Assembly: GCA_026214975.1 (NCBI GenBank)
Contig: CM047806.1
Location: forward strand, 51,911,947 to 51,975,946
Reading direction: 5' to 3'
DNA from: Gentiana macrophylla
Taxonomy: Eukaryota > Streptophyta > Magnoliopsida > Gentianales > Gentianaceae
DNA length: 64,000 nucleotides
The position numbers and the translations under genes were made by a program. This document shows, one piece after another, positions 13,013 through 21,436 of this stretch. The notes under the pieces were generated by a model, which searched no databases, was not told the origin of the DNA, and saw only the letters and a program-made list of their open reading frames with translations. The first letter of the stretch is position 1, and each line of letters opens with the position of its first letter.

Positions 13013-13295
13013 CTATCCGTACGGACAAACGTCTGTCCGTACGGACAACTCTCAGTCAGGATCAGAATTATTGGACAGAGACTTATCCGTACGGATAGCC
13101 ATTTATCCGTACGGATATACTGAAGCAGCAGAGACTATCCGGACGGATAGAATGCCAGCCGTATGGACAGACAATTGGGAGCACAAAACATAAGATGTGA
13201 TCAGAGACTTATCCCTACGGATAAATTTCTAGCCGTACTGATAACTTGGAGAATCAAGAACTATCCGTACGGATAGCCTGTTATCCGTACGGATA
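13013..13295 (+). promoter_or_regulatory. Array of ten TATCCGTACGGATA-like palindromes in five pairs
   Basis: Copies start at about 13013, 13033, 13083, 13103, 13135, 13156, 13209, 13229, 13261 and 13281. Within each pair the start-to-start distance is 20 bp (once 21), about two helical turns. Pairs repeat every 70, 52, 74 and 52 bp. The best copies read ttatccgtacggata; three carry point changes that break the palindrome. The array ends about 20 bp before the TATA box, so it occupies the enhancer position of the LTR promoter. A dimeric binding factor is a natural guess, but none is known to me. Confidence 0.85.
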
Positions 13296-13315
13296 CGCTG
13301 AATTTTGCCCTAGGG

Positions 13316-13323
13316 TATAAAAG
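13316..13323 (+). promoter_or_regulatory. TATA box of LTR F
   Basis: TATAAAAG within ccctagggtataaaagggc, just downstream of the palindrome array. It fits the LTR promoter of this element. Confidence 0.65.
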
Positions 13324-14418
13324 GGCACCTCAAACGTTTTCTTCAGCAGACTTTGACGAATTTAGATAGTTTTAGCCTCTTTTGGGCGATTTCCTTTGTC
13401 CGAAAGCGTAGAATTAAGTATCATATACCATTTTTCTCGTCTTTCAATCCTCTATTACATTAGATATATTACAACATCAATCCGTTACATTTCGATTGTC
13501 AAGATTTGATCTTTGTGAGCACAACTTTGGTACTTCATCAACTTTCAATAAAGTGGGTATGATTTCTTGTTCTCTTATCGTTTATATCATGAATTCCTTT
13601 ACCGTTTATTGTTTCAATTCGATAATGAGTAGCTAAATCTATCGTGCGGCCGAATTATGTGAAAGCGGATGAAACGCCATTAGGGAGATGAACCGGGAGG
13701 TAGTGTAGCACGTAATAAAATGTACTAATCGATAATTCATATCACGAAACCTGCTTTAATCGTAATTGAGCTAGCTTGATCACCTAGTTCACCATCACAC
13801 ACACCTAGCTTATAAATGTATGCTGCGGCGAAGTGTGGGAACCGGGGTTTCGGGACCGTAGACGTTTTGGCTTAAAAGGTAGTTTGACACCTACATGTGC
13901 CCTAGATTGACACCCTAGTCGTTAGGTCCATGTCCAATACGGGGTTTTTATCATTCACTCGGGCGAGTCTAGAACTCAATCACGTTAGGTGAGTTGGCCT
14001 TCTAAAGGGAGGGTTGGTGAGCTTTGCGTAGGGTGTGAGTTAGCAGCAGAATTAGTACTCGACACCTGTGAGTCTATCATTAGACAGACAAGGAAGGTAG
14101 AGCACACTCCTAGGGTAGTTTGTCTGAGGGTAGAGTAATCCGCTGGATCGTAATATGGCTGTACCTCTTTTAATCGTTAAGAAATCCGATTAGTATAATT
14201 TTTCTTTTATGCAATAGTATAACGACATATTTTTCTGGTTGACCTGAACTGAGTGCTAAGTCAGCTGTGGTACTCAAAGCCAATCTCTGTGGGTTCGACC
14301 TCGGACTCCTCAAGCACTACCTACAATCGATCCGGTCCACTTCCGGTTAGAAAGTAGATTTTGCTAAGGTTTTGAGTTTTTACTTGATTAATTGGATTGC
14401 AAAATTCTCTTATGAAGT

Positions 14419-14436
14419 TGGTGCCGTTGCCGGGGA
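14419..14436 (+). promoter_or_regulatory. Primer-binding site of element F (tRNA-Asp type)
   Basis: tggtgccgttgccgggga differs by one base from TGGCGCCGTTGCCGGGGA, the site used by Tat/Athila plant gypsy elements (complement of tRNA-Asp). It lies 17 bp after the LTR end. Confidence 0.88.
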
Positions 14437-14519
14437 TTGGCAATACTTTGATATCACAAAAGTTGACCGAAATTTTGGGCTTAGGTCGTTTTTATTGTTT
14501 TCTTGTTTTTTTGTTTTGA

Positions 14520-15645
14520 CTTGCAGTGTATGACCCGGAGCTCGAGGCACCTCTGTAGCCTTATTATCCGAAATCGACAGCACGCAAGGCGCTTGAGGAG
14601 AAGATTGTTTGCTCATGTTCCGTAAAACCGTGGACGGACACGAAACATCGACTTCTTCGAGAGGAAGAAGATATGACAACCAATGGTAGAGATCGGTTGA
14701 ATGATGATGGGACGTCTCAAATGGGGGTTTGGTACTCTAAATAACCTCCTCCATGCGAGAGAATCCTCTGGACCCTCCTATGGTCGCAAGGACAGATGGG
14801 AGAAATTTATTTGACCTCGCTTCTGAAGGGGGTGATGGAAGAAACAGACAGACCAACAAAATAATGTGTTAAATAGTCGAGGCACTGAATGGACAAAATG
14901 GTCAAGGGGGGTGGCCAGCCAAGCAACAACCGCTGGCCAGACAATTTGCAAATGCAGATGTATCAGCTTAATTCAACAACGATGGCACAGATTCACTTTG
15001 CAGCGAATCGAAACAACTCGAATAATAACCCGAACAACCCACAGCAAATCGGGGGTTTGTATCGCTAGGGATTACGTGGTTACCCGATCGCGGACCGGAC
15101 ATAATCCGATCAGATCCCAAATATCCATGCTAACAACATGGAACCGGCGTAATGTCATCAACCTGATCGGCGAGAATGCGCTTTCACGCAACGAAATGAG
15201 GACCCGAATGAATTCTTAGACAACTATCTGCAGATCATCTCAAAACTGAAGTACAACGGAGTGAGCGAGGAGGCGCTCAAGTTGATGATGTTTCAATTTG
15301 CATTAAGTGGAGCTGCAAGAACATGGTTCAACACCCTTCTTAATGCCTCATTATCTACATGGGCCGAAGTGGCCGAAGTTTTTCTGAAGAAATATTTTCC
15401 TCCAGCAAAGATTGAGGATTTAAAGTGAGAAATACACAATTTCAGTGGGCGAAAGGGGGAAACCATGAAGGAGACAGTTGAACGGTTTAAGGCATTGCTA
15501 AAGAAGTGCCCTCCACACAATTTGAGTACAGTTGAGCAGGTGATAAAGATTTATAGATCCTTGGATAAGTCAGACATAAATATCTTAGATGCAACTAGTG
15601 GAAACGGTTTGACGAGAATTGACCCCGAGCTATCAATGCAACATA
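14520..15645 (+). pseudogene. Gypsy gag of F, N-terminal and capsid part
   Basis: The plus strand begins with YDPELEAPL, like the start of Athila/Tat gag. From about 15205 it continues into a good Retrotrans_gag (PF03732-type) capsid domain: LDNYLQIISKLKYNGVSEEA, then ARTWFNTLL, TWAEVAEVFLKKYFPPAKI, and METVERFKALLKKCP-like text (MKETVERFKALLKKCPPH in the sequence). A TGA interrupts it at about 15427. The section 14690-15180 has several frameshifts. At about 15645 the homology stops abruptly and the continuation of gag appears on the other strand. Confidence 0.85.
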
Positions 15646-16142
15646 TTACGAATTCTGGTTCCTCCAATTGTTCCCGGAATTGTTGTTGTTCCAGCTTCCC
15701 TGGTTGTTATTGCCTTGGTTCCAATTTCCCCCAGAATTATTTCCGACATAGTTCACATCGTTCTGTTGGAAATCTTCTTCCATGCCACACCCCATCGATG
15801 GCTCATAATCTTGGTAGTTCGGTGGAACTTGCCAATTTGGGTTGTTACCCCATGGGTTGTTCTGGTTCCATTGTCCCCCAGAATTTTGTTGCTGACCAAA
15901 TTGCGGATTCCTCCCGGAAACCTGCTGATTACCGCTATTTGAACTCCATGTCCCCAATATGTTAAGCGCTGCAACTAGATCTTCCATAACTGCCACTGGT
16001 TGTTGCTGAGATACATTTGCTACAGGTTGTTGTTGGGTCGGCTGTGGTATCTGTTGTGGTAATTTCTGAGGATAAGTCGCTCGCTCGGGTCGTATATAAT
16101 CGAGCCGGGTGATTACCGCCACACAACTGACAAACCTGTTGT
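15646..16142 (-). pseudogene. Gypsy gag of F, C-terminal part, inverted
   Basis: The minus-strand ORF 15646-16122 encodes a Gln/Asn/Gly/Pro-rich tail (QQPVANVSQQQPVAVMEDLV, then VNYVGNNSGGNW). Upstream of it lies a zinc-knuckle-like QLCGGNHP. This is the usual sequence after the capsid of Tat/Athila gag, so this is the missing second half in reverse orientation. The plus-strand ORFs at 15465-15965 and 15619-15942 overlap it and have no independent support. Either F suffered an internal inversion, or a second copy lies head to head. Confidence 0.8.
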
Positions 16143-17152
16143 GCCTATTTCGCTTTCTTCATCTCTCGTCAAGTGCCAACAACTCATTATGTGCGGCCGC
16201 CTCTTTATCCAATCGCTTTCTTCAAGGGCCTTAACAGCTTGTTGTGGCTCTTTCGGTTTTCTCATTCCTAAAACTGTATTCATCATCTTTTCCCTTGGTG
16301 TCTTTGCTTGTGCTTGACCTTTTGTTTGATGATGATCCTCCTTTGAATATCTTCTTTTTGTTAAACCTGTCAAAACGTTTTACTAATAAAGCTACTGGTT
16401 CCTTCAGCTCATGTGTCTCTTTGTTGTTTGCATCAGCTGTTTGACTTTGCTGGGGTGCAACCAGTGCACTGGCCTTATGTGCCTCTGGTGGTACAATGTA
16501 TTCACCATTCAACTCAAATTCATGAGCCTTTAGTTGGGACATCAGAGTCGGGGTGTCAGTGTTTGCAAGATTTGTTGTCCATCTGATTACTGATGTGATG
16601 ATCTTCTATCTTTCAGGTAAGCCTCTTAGGATCTTCAAGCACACTTCTTTCTGAGGATATGTGTGTCTAAGTTGTTGCAGTTCACTGATGATGCTTGAGA
16701 ATCTGTTGTCCATTTGATCAATGGATTCACCAACCTTCATTTTGAAGTTCTCAAATTTCTGTTTTGCAATAGATAATTTGTTTTCTTTAATCGCTTGAGA
16801 TCCTTCATTTATCGATGCGCGACTTGTCCCACATCTCCTTTATTGTTTTGCAATCTTTGATTCTCATGAACATGTTTCTATCCAGGGTCTTCAAAATCAT
16901 ATCTTTTGCGACAAAGTCCAGATTTGCTCTTCTCATGTCATCCTTGGTCCAATCTTTCTTGGGTTTGTCCACTTCTTTTCCTTGATCTGCTCCTGTGGAT
17001 ACCACAGTCATGATCATGATTGGGCCATCATTAATTACATGCAGCATCTCATCAAGAGTTGCTGCAAGATGAGATAACATTCTTATTTTATCTTCATCAA
17101 AATTATTAACATTGAAAACAGGTACTTTTGACATTAAGTTTGAGTAATCCAT
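16143..17152 (-). pseudogene. Copia gag (UBN2 type) of element C
   Basis: The true start is probably MDYSN at 17152. The reading continues as LDEMLHVINDGPIMI, KKDWTKDDMRRANLDFVAKD and LDRNMFMRIKDCKTIKEMWD, the hallmark of the UBN2/DUF4219 gag family. A frameshift near 16810 leads into a second segment (KFENFKMKVGESIDQMDNRF, then LKILRGLPE). A third, at 16542-16231, has the linker before the zinc knuckle, basic and Lys/Ser-rich. At least two frameshifts and one TAG make it non-functional. The expected CCHC knuckle is lost at the junction with F. Confidence 0.85.
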
Positions 17153-17277
17153 AAGTACAAATAAGAGATATTTAGGTATCTGTGTAGAAATCACAGATTT
17201 GAAAACTACTTTAAAAATATGTGATCTCCTTGTTGCCAAAAATTAGATCTGAACAGGTTCTGATACTAGGAACACTA

Positions 17278-17288
17278 CCCCGATACCA
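17278..17288 (-). promoter_or_regulatory. Primer-binding site of element C
   Basis: The plus strand reads ccccgatacca, a slightly mutated complement of TGGTATCAGAG, two bases from the LTR edge at 17291. Confidence 0.75.
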
Positions 17289-17290
17289 AT

Positions 17291-18692
17291 TGTTGGTCCC
17301 AGAGAAGGGTAAAACTATAGTCAGAGGGGGGGTGAATGACTATAGTGGAGTTTCAAAAACTTTTCTTGTATTTAAAAGCTTTTGGGCAGCGGATAAGTCC
17401 CTTCTTACTATGTTGTTTCAATGTAGTTTAGGCAATCACAGATATAGGATATAATATAAGTAATTAAATGAATGCAGTAAGGTAAATTGCTGAAAGTAAA
17501 TTGACACAAGGCTTATAGTGGTTCAGGGTGGTGTAATCCCTTAATTCACTCTTCTCCTGTGATGATTGGAGGAATTCACTATTGTTTTCACAGATACAAT
17601 AGTACGATTGTCCTTGACTTCACAAGCTTCACAATCTACAAGACTATCACTCCTTGATCGCAATGAATGTGCATGACTCGAGTCTCTTTCACTGCTTCTT
17701 GGGATCAAATCCTTCAGCAGCTATCACAAACACAACTCCTTCTCAGATGGCTCTGATTCAGTTGCTTGATTGATGTGAATCGAATTCTCAAACTTGTTGA
17801 TCAATCTCAATGCTTGATGTTTGAATTGTAGCTCTCGGTTTTGAGTTGATCACTGGATATTCCTTTTTAAGCACAGATGAAGGTCTTTTTGATTTGACAG
17901 AGTTTCTGCTTGTTGATCGTTTTCTTCTTACTTTTTTTTGTCTGTCAGTGCCTTCTATTTATAGCCTTGATAATCCTTGATTTGAATTTCCGTCCGTTGG
18001 CTATATTAAAGAGGGGAATAACCCTTGATTTTATTCTTGATTCCCCCTTAATTGTATTCTCTTTGATTTCGGTGATCGGATTTTTCTTCAAACATTTATC
18101 GTAAAATCCGCCTTGATTGATTCTCTATTGATTGTGCATTTAATGCTTGATCTTCTCAGATCTTCATCATATTTCAAAATCGATTAAGTAAGGTTTACTT
18201 GGTCGTTCTCTGAACGGTCAAGTGACTTAACTGACTCGGCCGCTTAAATCTTTCTTCACTGCTTTGTCTTTACTTAGTTGATAGTCAGTTTACTTTGCCG
18301 ATTCACTGTTTCCTTCATTCTATTCAGTTCAGGAGAATCCTTGTACTTCACTGATCCTTGATTTGTGTGAGATCAGTGTACACTATATTTAAACATTGAG
18401 TTCCATCACTTGAAACATAACTTAGACTTATCCAAGGTCATCACAGACTTCCTTGGTTATAAGTCAGACCATAATGTCTTCATTGCTTCTCTGCTGGTAC
18501 TTGGCTGGCTTCACTCTGCCGAAATTCTGTTTCACTTTGCCGTCCTACCAACTAGTACAATACTTGTCTGACTTAACTTATACGACATGTCAGACTCTAA
18601 GTAAAGACTTATACAGAGAATTCTAACTTATTTCAGGCTTGCTATAACAGCTAGTATGGCCATCATCAAAACATAATAAAATGTTCCTAACA
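17291..18692 (-). repeat. 5' LTR of copia element C, 1402 bp
   Basis: It runs from TGTTGGTCCC at 17291 to TTCCTAACA at 18692, with TG...CA ends. On the minus strand it starts TGTTAGGAACATT. It resembles LTR D at its primer-site end (tgttggtccc, aggggggggtgaat-like block). It splits the D gag between the codons for KVN and its continuation. No host gene is present. Confidence 0.88.
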
Positions 18693-18983
18693 TTCACTTT
18701 CATGTACATATTTCTATCCAAGGTTCTGTATAAGATATCAATAGAAATATTGTTGAGGTTTGCTCTTTTTCTATCTTCAGCACCCCACACTCTTTTTGGC
18801 TTTGGAACATACTGAGTTTCACTGCCCACAGTTATGGCCTTTGTGACCTAGTGGTCCATCAGTCAACACATCCATCATTTCATCATGTGTTGTAGCTAAA
18901 TAAGCCATCATACGACGTTTATACTCATCAAAACGATCTAAGGAACACATCAACATAGTCCTAGCATACAGGTTGTTATCCAT
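18693..18983 (-). pseudogene. Copia gag fragment of element D
   Basis: It starts MDNNLYARTMLMCSLDRFDE and continues ATTHDEMMDVLTDGP. After a frameshift comes KRVWGAEDRKRANLN..DILYRTLDRNMYMKVN, the same UBN2-type gag as in C. It is cut at 18692 by the LTR of C. Confidence 0.8.
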
Positions 18984-19074
18984 GATGCAAAGATTTGAAA
19001 ATCAGAAACTTGAAAAAGTTTTCAAAATATTTTCACAAGCACAACAAGTAGGATTACTTCAGAACAGTAGCACT

Positions 19075-19158
19075 GCTCCGTTACCAATTGTTGGTCCCTT
19101 GAAAATGCTTTGGTTAAGTTTAGAGGGGGGGGTGAATAAACTTAACACTTAAAACTTT
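19075..19158 (-). repeat. Primer site and first part of the 5' LTR of D
   Basis: gctccgttacca (19075-19086) is a mutated complement of TGGTATCAGAGC. The LTR starts at 19089 with TGTTGGTCCC and is broken at 19158 by the MULE; it resumes at 25649. The last nine bases, taaaacttt (19150-19158), are the target duplication. Confidence 0.8.
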
Positions 19159-19433
19159 GGGGTAAACACCTTTTACCCCCCTGTGGTTTACCAATTAGAC
19201 CCTTTACCTCCCCGTTGTTTTGAAAATATATACTTTACCCCCCATGTGGTTTTCATTAAAGGGTCAAACTTAAAATCCGGTCAAACTGAAGGAATATTCC
19301 TTCGGAATATTCCTTTTTTAAACGAAATGTCCGATTTACCCCTGTTTTATTTATTATTTCTTTTTGACTTTTCTTCCTCCTTTTTAATAACATTATTTTG
19401 TTTTCCGAAAATCCTTTTTAATAATATTAGAAG
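19159..19433 (+). repeat. Left terminal inverted repeat of the MULE, about 275 bp
   Basis: It is the inverse of 25383-25648. The main difference is a 6-bp indel around gaatattccttcggaatatt, plus a few substitutions. It should contain the promoter of the rightward gene, as TIRs do in MuDR. Confidence 0.93.
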
Positions 19434-20361
19434 CTTCTTTTATCATTTCCAATTATCACTTTCTAAAATGAAAGTTGTCGGCATTCTCCTTCTAGGGTTG
19501 TAAACTGAGCATCGATTTCTTCACTCCTTTTTCTTCATAATTACTTAATCAAACGAATAAGGTGGAAGTCAAGAAATTGGAAGGCCAATCGTCAAATCGC
19601 TGGAGTTCGACAGTCTTCTTCCCGGATTTTGTGGTGGGGGCCCGATTTCGTGGGTTTTGAGGCCATTGATTTTCCAATTTGAAAGGTATGTAAGCAATCG
19701 CTTCATAGTGGGTTTCTCCAATCAATTTTGTTTATTTAGTACAGATTTTTCTGCATAATTCATCCATTCCACTATTCGATTTAGTATAGTGATATAATGC
19801 TGCATTTATTTTCCGGTGGAAACAAACAGAATCAGAGAAAACTTAATCTTGCATTTTTCCTGGTGTTTATGAGTTTATGATTGAGGAATGTGATTTTAAT
19901 GTATTGCATTGAATTATTCGAATAATGGATTCCTTTTTTGGAAGTTCAAAGTGCATAATTTATCATTCTACTTTTCCAAACTATGTGTTCCACTAATAGA
20001 TATGGGTCTTAGTAATTTGTTTGTTAAAGCATATCGCGCTTCACAAAACGCTAGTAATCGTGCAGGTATGACATGTTCTTATGATGCTTATGTGTTTTGT
20101 GCTTGTTCGTAGTTAATGCAGATTTATGTTATTTGGTAATCGTGTCTTAAATTTTGTTAAATTATGTTGTTCTGATGTTATGTTATGACATTTTCCCTAT
20201 GGCTGTGTGTGTATGCTAGTAGTTGAATGGTAGTACAAGCAAGTTTGCAGGTAGTTGCTGAGTAGTCTGGCTTAGGTCAAAATGAAGCAGTGTTTTGTTT
20301 AAATTACTAGTCTATCAGGTTTTTGGATTTCTGATAAAATCTTCAATATATTTCAGCTGCA
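19434..20361 (+). other. MULE 5' region of the zinc-finger gene
   Basis: No coding ORF is recognisable. A likely splice donor, gaaag|gtatgt, lies at about 19685, and a good acceptor, tatatttcag, lies at about 20356 just before the ATG of the downstream ORF. The stretch is therefore probably 5' UTR exon(s) and intron. The small ORFs at 19183 and 19909 lack support. Confidence 0.45.
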
Positions 20362-20700
20362 ATGTCCACCAACAGTTGGCGTGGACGAAATGGAGGAACT
20401 CGTGACATTCTGTATGAGTATAAAATGTGTTGTGGAAGGAACGCAACTTTGAAAATCGTTGAAATGAGTAAGCCAAACAAGGGAATGTTGTATTTCAAGT
20501 GTGATGTTTGCGGCTCTTTTGAATGGTGCAATCCGATTTGTAGAGGTGCCTATGATGAAGTTTCCTCAATTGAAAATGTTGGTAGAGATGAAGATATACA
20601 TCGACTTCGTTTGGAAAAAATTGATGCAAAGATTGGATGGTTGGTGGTGTTATTAGTTGTAATTCTTGTGATGGTTGTGTCAGTTCTTGTGTTGAAGTGA
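20362..20700 (+). CDS. GRF-type zinc-finger protein with C-terminal membrane segment, carried by the MULE
   Basis: The 112-residue ORF is intact. Residues about 23-58 have the pattern of a GRF zinc finger: CCGRNATLKIVEMS, then NKGMLYFKCDVC, SFEWC. The cysteines and the F-x-W end are in family order, although the G-R-F triplet itself is changed to G-M-L. About 20 acidic and basic residues follow (DEDIHRLRLEKIDAKIG), then a hydrophobic tail of about 20 residues (WLVVLLVVILVMVVSVLVLK) that looks like a tail-anchor membrane segment. Small GRF-finger proteins of this shape are common in plant genomes, and their role is unknown to me. It sits where MuDR has mudrB, convergent with the transposase. 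The reading frame is clean while the transposase is broken, which suggests either later decay of the transposase or selection on this ORF. Confidence 0.75.
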   Translation: MSTNSWRGRNGGTRDILYEYKMCCGRNATLKIVEMSKPNKGMLYFKCDVCGSFEWCNPICRGAYDEVSSIENVGRDEDIHRLRLEKIDAKIGWLVVLLVVILVMVVSVLVLK

Positions 20701-21436
20701 GTTGAACTTCATTTGTATGGTATTGTTATGTTGTTTGTTTATCTGTATGGGTTGTCACGTGTTATGAATTTTAAGAGTTGGAAAAAGCTATATAGCTGAT
20801 GATAAATCTATGGAATGTCAGGTTTTATGTTGAGTTTTTGATGATGGCTGTCAAAATAGCATTTAGGTTGTCGTTTAAAAAAATTGTATGCATTTGGTGG
20901 TTTTATATGTATTTTGGTTAATTCTGGGCTTAGCATATTAATGGAGTTGAGAATACACTATCTCTCTGGAATCTTTGATATTTTTGAATGTCCAAAAATG
21001 TTTTTGCTTTTTTTCCTACCCAGAGTATATCTGAAGGTGGTTGTTGATGTTCATTTTTTTAAAAGTTGAATTCCATAATTGGATGTCCAATATCATTGTC
21101 TAAGCATTCATTATAACCAAAAGGCATACACTTACTGTTTATAATTGTAACTAGATTGGATGAGCTGTAGTTTCCAGCTCATTAAGTTACATCCTTCCAG
21201 TCAAAGCCAGTGCATAAAACAGTTACCACAACAAAGGATACATAAAATAGTTACCACAGCAAAGGATAAATTAATGCGTTTCACAATCGTATTCAAAACA
21301 TAGCTTACATATTATAATAGTACCAAGACACTTTCGGTAACAAAACAGGTCGAGTCTAACAACACATCAATACGATTACAAAAGAACTGTTACACTTCCA
21401 TAGCCACAACTTTCCATGTTTTGTCATACCGCAAAC
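20701..21436. other. Spacer between the convergent MULE genes
   Basis: The stretch is AT-rich with no recognisable protein. It presumably holds the 3' UTRs and terminators of both genes; the two stop codons face each other about 740 bp apart. Confidence 0.5.

Larger units (their letters stand above)
12664..14401 (+). repeat. 5' LTR of gypsy element F
   Basis: It starts TGATAGGAACC. The end at GCA (14399-14401) is inferred from alignment of its U5 tail (ggttcgacctcgg, then cgatccggtccactt) with the tail of the solo LTR H, which has proven ends. The primer site follows 17 bp later. U3 holds a striking array of CCGTACGG palindromes (13013-13295), followed by a TATA box. The ORF at 12869-13123 lies within U3 and is not a gene. 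Confidence 0.75.
12664..16142 (+). mobile_element. Gypsy element F (Tat/Athila type), rearranged
   Basis: It comprises an LTR of about 1.74 kb, a tRNA-Asp-type primer site, a gag in two halves of opposite orientation, and no recognisable pol. The primer site and the Retrotrans_gag-like domain place it in the Ty3/gypsy non-chromovirus (Tat/Athila) group. The 3' LTR and pol are absent; the sequence passes directly into copia element C at about 16142. Confidence 0.8.
16143..18692 (-). mobile_element. Copia element C, 5' half
   Basis: This minus-strand element consists of LTR 17291-18692, a primer site at 17278-17288 and gag 17152-16143. It is cut off at about 16142 by gypsy sequence, and its pol and 3' LTR are not in the window. 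It is inserted in the gag of related copia element D at 18692/18693. Confidence 0.85.

Noticed and set aside
12869..13123. 84-codon ORF as a gene
   Set aside because: It lies entirely in the U3 of LTR F; its C-terminal repetition comes from the CCGTACGG array.
13013..13295. CRISPR-like array
   Set aside because: The repeats are 14-bp palindromes with unequal, short and non-unique spacers in a plant LTR promoter, and no cas genes are present.
15465..15965. 166-codon plus-strand ORF as one protein
   Set aside because: Its first third is the end of the plus-strand gag and the rest is antisense to the inverted Gln/Asn-rich gag tail, so the frame is a chance join across the breakpoint.
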